From Pseudomonadota bacterium (GTDB lineage Bacteria > Pseudomonadota > Gammaproteobacteria > Burkholderiales > Burkholderiaceae_C), in contig JAIUPH010000007.1 in NCBI GenBank assembly GCA_020161065.1, positions 454,225 to 518,224 on the forward strand: a stretch of 64,000 nucleotides of DNA, in the 5' to 3' direction. The notes under the pieces were generated by a model. It made no database searches. It was given only the letters and a program-made list of their open reading frames with translations, and was not told where the DNA came from. Numbering within the stretch: position 1 is the first letter of the stretch; each line of letters starts with the position of its first letter. This document shows, piece after piece, positions 8,870 to 16,117 of this stretch. A program made the translations under genes and the position numbers.

Positions 8870-9172
8870 ATGCAAATCTCGATGGATCCCGCGCAACCCG
8901 GCGGCGACACGACGATGTTCTGGGTCGTGCAAGCCGTGATCGGCGACGGCTGGCGCTGCCGTGGCGTCTTCTCGGTGGAGGCGGAGGCCGATGCCCTAGT
9001 GGCCAGCCTCAACGAGCGCCCGGAGATCTTTGGCTCGGCCTGCCGCGTGCGCATGAGCTACGAGGTACTGGCGGACCAAATCTTCGAGGACCGCCTGGGC
9101 CGGCTGGCGCCGCTGCTCAAGCTGATCGAAGGCCTCCAGCAAGCCGTCATCGCCGCAAACGAGCAAGGCTGA
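8870..9172 (+). CDS. Phage protein of unknown function, 100 aa
   Basis: Starts eight bases after the methylase. The N-terminal half looks alpha/beta (MFWVVQAVIGDGWRCRGVFSVEAEADAL), the C-terminal half helical and acidic, with no signal or membrane segment. The layout resembles small phage proteins of about 100 residues that lack an assigned role. It is separated by four bases from the MuF gene and probably co-transcribed with it. Confidence 0.5.
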   Translation: MQISMDPAQPGGDTTMFWVVQAVIGDGWRCRGVFSVEAEADALVASLNERPEIFGSACRVRMSYEVLADQIFEDRLGRLAPLLKLIEGLQQAVIAANEQG

Positions 9173-9176
9173 GCTG

Positions 9177-10511
9177 ATGGCCATCGCGGCGCGCCTGGAC
9201 CTTGAGCCCGCCGATGCGGTGCGCTTTTTCGCCGCCAAGGGCGAGGCGCGGAGCTGGGACTACACGGACACCTGGCGCGAAGCCAACGTGCACGCCTTCA
9301 CCGTGGCCAAGGCCACGACGACGGAGGTGCTGCGCACGATCCGCGCCGAGGTGGCCAAGTCGATCGGCGAGGGCCAGACCTTCGAGGCCTTCAAGAAGGC
9401 GCTGCGCCCGCGCCTGGAAGAGCTGGGCTGGTGGGGCCGCCAGCAAGTACTCGACGGCGACACCGGCGAGGTGAGCAGCGTGCAGCTGGGCAGCAACCGC
9501 CGGCTGCGCACGATCTACCAGACCAACGTGCAGACGGCCTACATGGCCGGCCGCTACAAGCGCTACCTGGACAACGTGGCCGACCGGCCGTACTGGCAGT
9601 ACGTGGCGGTGATGGACAGCCGCACGCGGCCCGAGCACGCGGCGCTGAACGGCAAGGTGTGGCGCTGGGACGATCCGATCTGGGAGGTGATCTGGCCGCC
9701 CAACGGCTGGGGCTGTCGCTGCCGCAGCGTGGCCCTGACCGAGGCCGAGTTCCAGGCGCTGGGCGTGGCGCTGGAGCGCGGCGCCGACGCCATCGTCGAG
9801 CTGCAGGTGCCCGTCGGCCGCGAAGGCCGAACGGTGACCGTGCAGGGCGTGCGCTACCTCGATTCGACCGGCAAGGAGCAGGTGTTCCGGCCCGATCCGG
9901 GCTGGGACTACAACCCGGGCGCCGAGTGGTCGCGGTTCGATCCGGCGGGCTTCAGGTCGGAAGCCGACGCCGGCCGATCGCTGACGGCAGCGCCGGCCGC
10001 GAAGCCGATTCGGTCGATCGCCGGCATCCCCACCTGGCAGGACGTCGGCCGGCCGGACCTGCGCCTGCTCGATCCGGCCTGGCGGCTGCCGGATCCCGGC
10101 GAGCTGCCGGCCGCGAGCGACCGCGACACCGCGCATCGCATGATGGTCGACGTGCTGCTGGCGGGCGCGTCGACGCGCACCGTGAAGACACCGATCGAGG
10201 ACGTGGTCATCCGGCGCGAGCTGCTACCGCACGTGACGGAGAAAGAGCAGGACGCGCGCGAGCGCTACGCCAACTACGTGCTGCCGGCGCTGCAACAGCC
10301 CTTCGAGGTGTGGTTGACGCCGTACGAGGACGGCACCTACCGAAAGCGCTACATCGGCCTGTTCCAGGCCAAGAACGATTTGCTGGTGGTAGTGCGCGAG
10401 AACCGCGACGGCGCGCTGAGCTGGGACGTCTACAACCTGATGCACGGCACCGCGAAGCGCCTGAATAAGCTCCGCGTCGGCACGCTGCTGTTCAGCGAGC
10501 TTGGCAGGTAG
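9177..10511 (+). CDS. MuF-type head morphogenesis protein with C-terminal PBECR2-like nuclease domain
   Basis: 444 residues. Residues about 20-210 are the phage head morphogenesis (Mu F / SPP1 gp7) domain, with the conserved TIYQTNVQTAYMAGRYKR and the RPEHAALNGKVW ... PPNGWGCRCR motif including its Cys pair. A linker follows. The last 130 residues (from about 315) look like the phage-borne barnase/EndoU/colicin-E5/RelE-fold nuclease family (PBECR2): VVIRRELLPHV, DARERYANYVLP, LFQAKNDLLVVVREN. Such fusions may be injected with DNA as toxins. The catalytic residues cannot be assigned without an alignment. Confidence 0.75.
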   Translation: MAIAARLDLEPADAVRFFAAKGEARSWDYTDTWREANVHAFTVAKATTTEVLRTIRAEVAKSIGEGQTFEAFKKALRPRLEELGWWGRQQVLDGDTGEVSSVQLGSNRRLRTIYQTNVQTAYMAGRYKRYLDNVADRPYWQYVAVMDSRTRPEHAALNGKVWRWDDPIWEVIWPPNGWGCRCRSVALTEAEFQALGVALERGADAIVELQVPVGREGRTVTVQGVRYLDSTGKEQVFRPDPGWDYNPGAEWSRFDPAGFRSEADAGRSLTAAPAAKPIRSIAGIPTWQDVGRPDLRLLDPAWRLPDPGELPAASDRDTAHRMMVDVLLAGASTRTVKTPIEDVVIRRELLPHVTEKEQDARERYANYVLPALQQPFEVWLTPYEDGTYRKRYIGLFQAKNDLLVVVRENRDGALSWDVYNLMHGTAKRLNKLRVGTLLFSELGR

Positions 10512-10519
10512 GAGCGAAG

Positions 10520-10630
10520 GTGCGCGCCGGTCTCATGCTCTGGCTTGTGGCGGCTGCCTCGGCATCCCTAACGCCGGTCGACGGGGCTCGTCCCTATCGG
10601 GTTCGCGCGGCGCGCACGCAAGGAGTGTAG
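10520..10630 (+). CDS. Possible small exported peptide, 36 aa
   Basis: Between MuF and gpG a GTG-started frame at 10520 has GGAG five bases upstream (10511-10514). It encodes 36 residues: a short hydrophobic stretch (LMLWLVAAASASL) after an Arg, then a basic tail. That resembles a minimal signal peptide or lysis-type peptide. It ends four bases before the gpG ATG. Small size makes chance a real possibility. Its position directly after a nuclease-bearing gene makes an immunity or lysis role worth asking about. Confidence 0.25.
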   Translation: MRAGLMLWLVAAASASLTPVDGARPYRVRAARTQGV

Positions 10631-10633
10631 GCC

Positions 10634-11263
10634 ATGCAGAAATTCGAGGTCGACCCCGGCGGCAAGGCCGCCGCGCAGCTCAGCAAAGCCGCCCAGCAGC
10701 TCGCCGACGCCACGCCGCTGTTTCGCTCCATCGCCGGCCTACTGGAGCGGGAGACCGAGGCCAACTTCGCGGCCCAGGGCCGGCCGAGCTGGGTGCCGTT
10801 GTCGGCGAGCACAAAGGCCGAGCGGCTGCGGCGCAACAAAGGCGGCTCTGTGCTGAAGATCCTGCAGGACCGCGGCATCCTGGCGGCCAGCATCAGCAGC
10901 GCGCACGGGCCTGACTTCGCGCTCGTTGGCGCCGGCGGCGCCGCGAAGGACTACGCGGCGATCCACCAGTTCGGCGGCACCGTCGATGTGCCGGCCCACT
11001 CGGTCAAGACGCGCCTGCGCACCGACGCCAAGGGCGGCCTGGTGCGGCAGCAGGGCCACCAGAACCTGGCGGTGTTCGCCAAGGAGGGCCACAAGCGCGT
11101 CCGCGAGAGCTGGTCGACCGTCGACGCGCACAAGGTTCAGATCCCGGCGCGGCCCTATCTGCCGTTCAGCGGCCCGGCCGAGAGCGCCACCCTGCAGCCC
11201 GAGGTCGAGGGGTCGCTGCTCGACCTGATCGAGCGCCACCTGCAGGCCTCGACGGGCGGCTGA
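10634..11263 (+). CDS. Mu gpG-like virion morphogenesis protein
   Basis: 209 residues matching the phage virion morphogenesis family (Mu gpG, Phage_tail_S type). Features: an N-terminal helix, NFAAQGRPSWVPLSAST near residue 45, ILQDRGILAASI near residue 75, AIHQFGG near residue 112, and a C-terminal IPARPYLPFS segment. It follows MuF as G follows F in Mu. AAGGAGT lies upstream of the ATG. In Mu the protease and capsid genes come next; here the module ends. Confidence 0.8.
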   Translation: MQKFEVDPGGKAAAQLSKAAQQLADATPLFRSIAGLLERETEANFAAQGRPSWVPLSASTKAERLRRNKGGSVLKILQDRGILAASISSAHGPDFALVGAGGAAKDYAAIHQFGGTVDVPAHSVKTRLRTDAKGGLVRQQGHQNLAVFAKEGHKRVRESWSTVDAHKVQIPARPYLPFSGPAESATLQPEVEGSLLDLIERHLQASTGG

Positions 11264-11282
11264 GAGCGCCCGAGCGCCCCGA

Positions 11283-11305
11283 AAAACGGACCGCGCGGCC
11301 GTTTT
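11283..11305 (+). terminator. Hairpin after the phage operon
   Basis: AAAACGG (11283-11289) pairs perfectly with CCGTTTT (11299-11305) around a GC-rich loop. The T run is part of the stem. It lies 20 bases after the gpG stop and before the opposite-strand GHKL gene end, so a terminator for the phage operon is likely. Confidence 0.5.
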
Positions 11306-11344
11306 GCGTCATGCGCAAGGCCTTTGCATAGTAGGTCCCTCAGA

Positions 11345-11370
11345 ATCCCGGTCGATCCCGCCCCATCCCG
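11345..11370. repeat. Three ATCCCG repeats at exact 10-bp spacing
   Basis: ATCCCG occurs at 11345, 11355 and 11365, one per helical turn, ending four bases before the GHKL stop codon. The whole gap 11264-11373 holds the hairpin above and this repeat, and nothing else that I see. It marks the boundary between phage and element DNA. Chance in GC-rich DNA is possible. Confidence 0.4.
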
Positions 11371-11373
11371 GAT

Positions 11374-12399
11374 TTATCGCGCTCGACCGCCTGTGAATAT
11401 CTCAGCTCCCCTCACGACGGCCACCGTCCGCAGGTAGTCCCTGTCACCCGAGCCCTCCTGGTAGGGGTAGCCGCAAATCTCGTCGAAAACTGCGGCGGGC
11501 AGGGCGTCGATGTCGTTGAGCAGGTCCAGGTGGCCCCAGCCTCGCAGCGCTGGGTAGAACCTGTCGACGAATACATCGGCGGGCAGGGCGCGCTTGGCGT
11601 CCTCGAGTACGCGGCGCCACTCGGCACGCAGCGTGTTGTCGATGCGCTTGCGCTGCCGGTCTTCGTCGATCAGCTTGTCGCGATCGGGCAGCCGGGCCAT
11701 GAACTGGCGCGGATCGAGGTGCAGCACGTTCGCGCGCTCCGACCAGTGGTAGATCGGGCGCAGCACGCAGAAGCCCTGCAGATAGACCAGGGTGTCGTGG
11801 CTGTGCTCGCCGTTGCGCGTGCCGCACAGGCGCAGGCCGCCGACGGGTGTCGCGGTGAGCGCCAGGTGCTCGGGGGCATGCGGGCGCTCGAGTGGCTTGC
11901 CGTTGAAGCACACCGGCACGGGGAAGCCCGCGCACAGCGTGGCGATGCGCGATGCCAGGTCGGGCAGGTCGACGCCGTGCAACTCGATCTGCGTGCCTTC
12001 GGAAGACGCCTCGACCAGTTCGATGACGTCGATCGGCGTTCGGGCGAGCGCCGCTTCGGTGTCGAAGTCCGCGCGCTGACCGCGTGAGCGGACGATGCAG
12101 CGCGACGCGGCGTAGAGGCACTTCGAGAACCCGACGCCGAACGGGTTCTCGGCGTCGCAGGTGGTTTCATCCCAGCCCGACTCGTTGAAGGTCAGCAGCT
12201 TCTGGAAGTCGTCGATGCCGCGGCCGTTGTCGCGGACGGTCAGCGTCCTGGTCTCGGCGTCGTGGTCGACAGTGATGAACGTGGCGCCCGCGCGTCGGGC
12301 GTTCTGGAGCAGTTCCGACACGAGGGTGAATCGGTCGGTGAAGGCGAAGCGCTGGTTGCGCAGCGCGCCTTCCTCGTTGATGCGGACTTGAATCTGCAT
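11374..12399 (-). CDS. GHKL (HSP90-like) ATPase of a mobile element
   Basis: 341 residues from the ATG at 12399, preceded by GGAGAACC. The N-terminal Bergerat-fold ATPase is clear: the N box ELLQNARRAG (about residue 29), the G1 box VRDNGRGI (about 56), and a G2-like GVGFSKCLYAA (about 88). The C-terminal 200 residues contain YLQGFCVLRPIYHW and many charged helices. Such stand-alone HSP90-like ATPases are common in Burkholderiales integrative elements near alpA and DUF1845-type genes. Their role is unknown; chaperone, DNA maintenance and defence are all possible. Confidence 0.7.
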   Translation of the reverse strand: MQIQVRINEEGALRNQRFAFTDRFTLVSELLQNARRAGATFITVDHDAETRTLTVRDNGRGIDDFQKLLTFNESGWDETTCDAENPFGVGFSKCLYAASRCIVRSRGQRADFDTEAALARTPIDVIELVEASSEGTQIELHGVDLPDLASRIATLCAGFPVPVCFNGKPLERPHAPEHLALTATPVGGLRLCGTRNGEHSHDTLVYLQGFCVLRPIYHWSERANVLHLDPRQFMARLPDRDKLIDEDRQRKRIDNTLRAEWRRVLEDAKRALPADVFVDRFYPALRGWGHLDLLNDIDALPAAVFDEICGYPYQEGSGDRDYLRTVAVVRGAEIFTGGRAR

Positions 12400-12458
12400 G
12401 GTGGTTCTCCGGTATGGCGGGTGCCCCCGAAGGGACGCCCGCCTTTGGGGTGGATGAG

Positions 12459-12785
12459 TCAACCGCGCGGCGAGTCGAACTCGATCGGCGCGGTGAAGAG
12501 CTGGCCGGCATGCAAGGCCTCCAGCAGCGGGTGGTCGAGGAACTCGAACAGCAGCAGTTGCTGCACGTGCAGCGCGCGGCCGCGGCTGTCGAGCCGCTCG
12601 ACCTGGAAGCCGAGCGGATGCCACTGCAGCCGGTAGGCAAGGCGGTCGGCGCCGGCGATCACGAAGGTGCGGCCGGGCCGGCCGGTGACGATCTCGCTCT
12701 CCTTGACGAGGTACTCGAGATCCTCCGGCGCGCGCACCGGCAGCAACAGCGCCGCGACACGCCCGGTCTGGGAAACGATGTGCAT
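12459..12785 (-). CDS. Mobile-element protein of unknown function, 108 aa
   Basis: Start at 12785 with GAGGAG upstream. The product looks alpha/beta (HIVSQTGRVAALLLPVR, FVIAGADRLAYRLQWHP), has no signal peptide, and ends with a short Pro/Arg tail. It lies 59 bases before the GHKL gene on the same strand and is probably in its operon. I recognise no family. Confidence 0.5.
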   Translation of the reverse strand: MHIVSQTGRVAALLLPVRAPEDLEYLVKESEIVTGRPGRTFVIAGADRLAYRLQWHPLGFQVERLDSRGRALHVQQLLLFEFLDHPLLEALHAGQLFTAPIEFDSPRG

Positions 12786-12794
12786 GGCGGCTCC

Positions 12795-12938
12795 TCAGCG
12801 GACCGGCGTGGCGCCGGGCAGGCGATGGCCTTCGGCGCGCGAGGGCGGCGAAGGCGAATCGGTGGCGTCCAGGTGGGCGCCGAGTACGTGCAATGCGAGA
12901 ACGGCCAGCACGCCGGCCGCGCGATAGAAGCGGGACAT
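12795..12938 (-). CDS. Small exported or membrane peptide, 47 aa
   Basis: Starts at 12938 with AAGGAACACACC upstream. Residues 6-22 (RAAGVLAVLALHVLGAH) form one hydrophobic segment after two Arg, like a signal peptide or single membrane helix. The rest is Pro/Ser-rich and polar. It is nine bases from the next gene on the same strand. Function unknown. Confidence 0.45.
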   Translation of the reverse strand: MSRFYRAAGVLAVLALHVLGAHLDATDSPSPPSRAEGHRLPGATPVR

Positions 12939-12991
12939 GGTGTGTTCCTTGAGGTGGTGGTCGCCGCGGTGTGGCGGCGGCCGTTGATGGC

Positions 12992-13534
12992 TCAGGCGAA
13001 CAGGTCGCCTTGCAGGGCGACCGCGCGGACCTGCTGGTTGATCCACTGCGGATTGCGGGCGAGTTGCAGCTCGACCCACTCCGGGTTGCGCGCAACGGCC
13101 TCGCGCACCCACTCGGGGTAGCGCGTCAGCGTGGCTTCCAGCCACTGCTTCACGTCATGCCGGATGCGGCTGCGAATCTCTTCGGCGTCGACGAGGCCGC
13201 AGTAGGCAATCGGCGACAGCGGGCTGCAGCCGACGACGCGCAGGCAGTTCACGAACGAGAACGGCCGCGAGTCCTTCTCGCGCTCGGTGAACACCCAGCG
13301 CAGCGTGTCGAGCTTCGCTTCGAGCGGTGTCTCGGGGTCCGACAGCGCCTCGACTTCCTGCAGCAGGCGCCAGTGCAGGAACACCACGTCCTGCTCGGTC
13401 CAGTCGATGGCCTCTGCGCCACCTTGGGCGGTGTCGTCGTCCTCGGTCGGGACGTCGTCAAACGAATCACGGTAGGTGCCCGCCGTGAAGAGGGGTGCGC
13501 GGGAACGTTCGAGCGATGCTCGGGGGTGTGGCAT
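12992..13534 (-). CDS. Mobile-element protein with PEWV-type repeats, 180 aa
   Basis: Three in-frame ATGs exist (13564, 13546, 13534). I chose 13534 because GGAGG sits five bases before it. The central part (VFTEREKDSRPFSFVNCLRV) resembles a conserved protein of Burkholderiales integrative elements whose function is not known. The C-terminal 45 residues hold three copies of an about 12-residue unit: YPEWVREAVAR, NPEWVELQLAR, NPQWINQQVRA. It is first in the leftward group ending with the GHKL ATPase. Confidence 0.55.
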   Translation of the reverse strand: MPHPRASLERSRAPLFTAGTYRDSFDDVPTEDDDTAQGGAEAIDWTEQDVVFLHWRLLQEVEALSDPETPLEAKLDTLRWVFTEREKDSRPFSFVNCLRVVGCSPLSPIAYCGLVDAEEIRSRIRHDVKQWLEATLTRYPEWVREAVARNPEWVELQLARNPQWINQQVRAVALQGDLFA

Positions 13535-13685
13535 GTTGGCCTCCATGGAGAACGCGGAGGCCATGACCGCCCGTGGGGCGATGGCCCCACGGGGTGACGA
13601 ATGCCGGCTGAGAGCCGGCGGCTGACTTCAAGGGCTGGCTGGACGCGACGCATGCCGCGTGATCGGGATGCCAGCGACCGATCGA

Positions 13686-13746
13686 AGCGCGCGTTGCAGC
13701 CGTTGGCCACACGAGGCCCGTGCAATCAACGGCTCGAAAGCGCGCT
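13686..13746. repeat. Long imperfect inverted repeat in a divergent intergenic region
   Basis: Left arm 13686-13704 and right arm 13728-13746, spaced 23 bases. Each reads AGCGCGC-N5-AGCCGTT (right arm as reverse complement). The gap 13535-13999 between leftward and rightward genes also holds a perfect 8-bp hairpin (CCGTGGGG at 13571-13578 with CCCCACGG at 13585-13592). I see no convincing gene in this gap. It could hold an operator pair, a replication or transfer site, or the divergent promoters. Confidence 0.45.
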
Positions 13747-13999
13747 CAGGGTGCGAAGCGGTCGAAGCGTTCGAGACGCCCGCATGCGCACGAGGATCAA
13801 CAGGGCTTGCCAAGGTGGACGCAGGGCCAGCTGCTGCGTGTGCGAAAGGTAGCGACGCGAGCGTCGGTGGTCAACGGGGTTGTGGCCGTGTGGCGCGGGC
13901 TGATGGCGAAACCACCGCCGCCGCGCGGCCGTTTCGGGTGGCGACGGGTGCCGAACGCGGCGAACACTGTTGCCAGCGCGTCCTTTGCGGGAGAGGCCC

Positions 14000-14794
14000 A
14001 TGCACAACGATGTCCTGCCGACGACCACCAGCCTGCAGATCGTGCGGGTGGACCAGGGTGGCGTGAACGAGCGCATCCTCGCGCGCGAGGCCAAGGTCGA
14101 CTACCGGCGTGTCGAGGCGGCGAGCGTGAAGATGCCGGCCTGCTTCACCAGCGCCGAGGGCAAGCGCCTGTTCGTGCGCATGTTCGCGACGCTGCAGCTC
14201 AACGCGCACTTCATCTCGGTGATCGCACGCACGCGCCTGGACCCCGAGGACGTTGCGCGCGTCGAGACCGCGTTGCGCGAGCGGCTGGATGCCGTCTCGG
14301 CGGCGCTCGACCGCGCCATCGACGGCGCCGAAGCGCTCTTCAAGGCGCACGGGATCACGCGGGTGGCGACCTATGACACGCGAGCGCTGGAGATCGAGGT
14401 GGGCGTGCTGTCGTCGAGCGGCCGGCGCTACCTGGAACTGCTCGGCAAGCTCGACCAGCTGATGCCCTTGCTGCAGACGCTGGAGATCCACGAGGTCATC
14501 ACCACGCGCGAGGTCGACAAGCAGCGTGCACTGGTGAAGCGCCAGGTGCGCGGCGTCGCCACCGCGGCACGCAACTTCGCGTCGGGGTTGCGGCGACGCA
14601 TGAACGCACCGGAGGTCGAGATCGAGGGGCAGGGTGAATCGGTCGAAGAGACGACACCCGATGGCGCGAGTGTCCTGACCGGCGAGGACGCGCCGACCTC
14701 TGCCTTGCCGCCCGCCGCGCCGGTGGCCGAGGCTGGCGCATCTGGCGACGGCGAGAACGATGAGACCCCGGCGCCGCGAATCGCCACCGTGTAG
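14000..14794 (+). CDS. DUF1845-like integrative-element protein (possible AcaB-type regulator)
   Basis: 264 residues from the ATG at 14000, with GGGAGAGG upstream. The first 200 residues are charged and helical, with a RMFATLQLNAHFISVIART core and a YLELLGKLDQLMPLLQTLEIHEVI heptad-like stretch. The last 60 are an acidic, Pro/Ala-rich tail. Size and pattern resemble the DUF1845 proteins of integrative elements, some of which are called AcaB-like regulators. I hold that family call loosely. It stands alone, followed by a 380-base gap. Confidence 0.4.
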   Translation: MHNDVLPTTTSLQIVRVDQGGVNERILAREAKVDYRRVEAASVKMPACFTSAEGKRLFVRMFATLQLNAHFISVIARTRLDPEDVARVETALRERLDAVSAALDRAIDGAEALFKAHGITRVATYDTRALEIEVGVLSSSGRRYLELLGKLDQLMPLLQTLEIHEVITTREVDKQRALVKRQVRGVATAARNFASGLRRRMNAPEVEIEGQGESVEETTPDGASVLTGEDAPTSALPPAAPVAEAGASGDGENDETPAPRIATV

Positions 14795-15176
14795 CGCCCG
14801 CGCGAGGCCACCGTTTTGCAGGCGCCCGCTGCACTCGACGTGCATTCACTGATCGCCGGCGCTACGGTCTCACGCAGGCGCATGGCGGCTCCACGGGTCG
14901 CAGCGCTTCTCCCATCGAAGGTCGATGGCGTCGCAGTCGACACCTGCCTTGAATCCGCTTGAGGCGACCAGCTACAACGCTGGCATCCCGCCATCAGCAA
15001 CCACCTTTTCAGGGCCGGGCATCAGCGCCGGTCCGCACGAACCGCCAGTTGGGAACGCACCGGCGGTTGATCTGGAGTCTTCGCGTTCCTTTCCGCAGCG
15101 ATCCGACCGTGACCCTTCGCTGTCGCAACGAGCTGGTCATGCCTTCCGGCGGAGCCGTCCGCCGCGGAGACCGAAC
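14795..15176. other. Intergenic region without a recognisable gene
   Basis: 382 bases between the DUF1845-like gene and alpA. A small hairpin (TGCAC/GTGCA near 14829-14843) is visible. The region presumably carries the alpA promoter, but no clear -35/-10 pair stands out in this GC-rich DNA. I see no coding evidence beyond chance frames. Confidence 0.4.
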
Positions 15177-15452
15177 ATGCCCATGCGAACATCCTTGCCC
15201 GGTAGCGCCGCTGCTGCCACGCCCTTGCGCGCGACCGAGTCCGGCGCGGCCAACAACCCCTCACCCTGCTTGCCCGACACGGGCTTCCTGCGCCAACGTC
15301 AGGTGCTCGCGTTCGTGCCGATCTCGAAGTCCACGCTGTGGCGTCAGGTCCGTGCGCGCTCGTTTCCAAGCCCGGTGAAGCTGTCGGCAGGGGTGACGGC
15401 CTGGCGCGCCGAAGATGTACGGCGATGGATCACCGAGCAGGGCGGCAGCTAG
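15177..15452 (+). CDS. alpA: AlpA-family DNA-binding regulator
   Basis: 91 residues from the ATG at 15177; a second ATG follows two codons later. The C-terminal 57 residues are a typical AlpA/MerR-like helix-turn-helix: TGFLRQRQVLAFVPISKSTL, then RSFPSPVKLS and the WRAEDVRRWI ending. AlpA proteins usually control excision or transfer genes of prophages and integrative elements. Its TAG overlaps the stop of the opposite-strand ACT gene in a shared CTAG. It is the last backbone gene before the accessory cargo. Confidence 0.8.
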   Translation: MPMRTSLPGSAAAATPLRATESGAANNPSPCLPDTGFLRQRQVLAFVPISKSTLWRQVRARSFPSPVKLSAGVTAWRAEDVRRWITEQGGS

Positions 15453-15871
15453 ACGGCGGGCCGCGCCGAGGGGCGCGGCGGTGCCGAAATCGACGCCAGC
15501 ACCTTCAGTGCCTGCTGCGAGTGACGCGTCGGCACGAACAGGTGATCGTGGTGGTAGCCCGCGACGACGTTGCAGGGGATGTCGGCGTCGGCCAGCCGGC
15601 CGGCCAGCGTCGCGATGAAACCCACGGCGTCGAGGGCCGAATGCACCGTGAGGGTGATGAGGTGCGATTCGAAGACGTAGGGCACGGCCGAGTCTTCGGC
15701 CTGGGCTTTCTCGACGATCGCGGTCACCCCCTCGGCCTCGCGAAAGGTGCAGATCGGCTCCAGGCCAGGTGGGATGCGGAAGTCCGGAAAACTGCAGTAG
15801 ACGAAGGTCTCGGGGTGCAACTGCGGGGCCATCTCGCGCCGCAGGGTATCGAGGTCGCGTTCGCCACTCAT
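15449..15871 (-). CDS. ACT-domain amino-acid-binding protein (ACT_3/ACT_7 type)
   Basis: 140 residues with two ACT-like halves. The first is residues about 5-65 (DTLRREMAPQLHPETFVYCSF, a pattern of the ACT_3 family). The second is about 66-130 (YVFESHLITLTVHSALDAVGF ... IPCNVVAGYHHDHLFV). Proteins of this type are small cytosolic ligand-binding proteins, related in fold to arginine and lysine sensors. No catalytic domain is attached. It is divergent from the desaturase gene with about 240 bases between. Confidence 0.75.
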   Translation of the reverse strand: MSGERDLDTLRREMAPQLHPETFVYCSFPDFRIPPGLEPICTFREAEGVTAIVEKAQAEDSAVPYVFESHLITLTVHSALDAVGFIATLAGRLADADIPCNVVAGYHHDHLFVPTRHSQQALKVLASISAPPRPSARPAV

Positions 15872-15989
15872 CCGAGGCTCTCCTTGCGTGTGTGGGAAGG
15901 CTGGTTTCTGTAACTGATTATGAGGACTCGGCGAGGTATCTCGCGGCTCGACGTTGCGGTTTAGCGAAGCTCACCGAGGGCCAAAGTTG

Positions 15990-16034
15990 CTAAACGCCCC
16001 CTGAGCAGCGCGGCGCGCTGCTAGCGTCGATACC
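15990..16034 (+). promoter_or_regulatory. Shared control element upstream of the desaturase operon
   Basis: CTAAACGCC (15990-15998), 22 bases, CTAGC (16021-16025), then CGATACC (16028-16034). The same three blocks, with the same 22-base spacing between the first two, occur at 19294-19340 upstream of the LysR gene. The element ends 84 bases before the desaturase ATG. A binding site for the LysR regulator, or a common promoter, is the simplest reading. Confidence 0.55.
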
Positions 16035-16117
16035 CGGGCCTTTGCAAAGGCGTTTCCACTGGCGCGTAGCCGGTGGCACACGCAACGCGAAGCTGCCCGG
16101 GGAAGGAGTTTCCGGAC

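Noticed and set aside
11374-13095. Single 573-residue protein including the GHKL ATPase
   Set aside because: The upstream part overlaps three other leftward genes; the ATPase has its own ribosome site and ATG at 12399.
13535-13999. Genes in the 465-base divergent gap
   Set aside because: Frames exist on both strands, but none has a good start site or plausible composition; the region looks regulatory.
15449-15452. Shared stop codons of alpA and the ACT gene in CTAG as an island boundary mark
   Set aside because: Overlapping stops in CTAG are expected by chance for convergent genes; no repeat partner was found near 59700.
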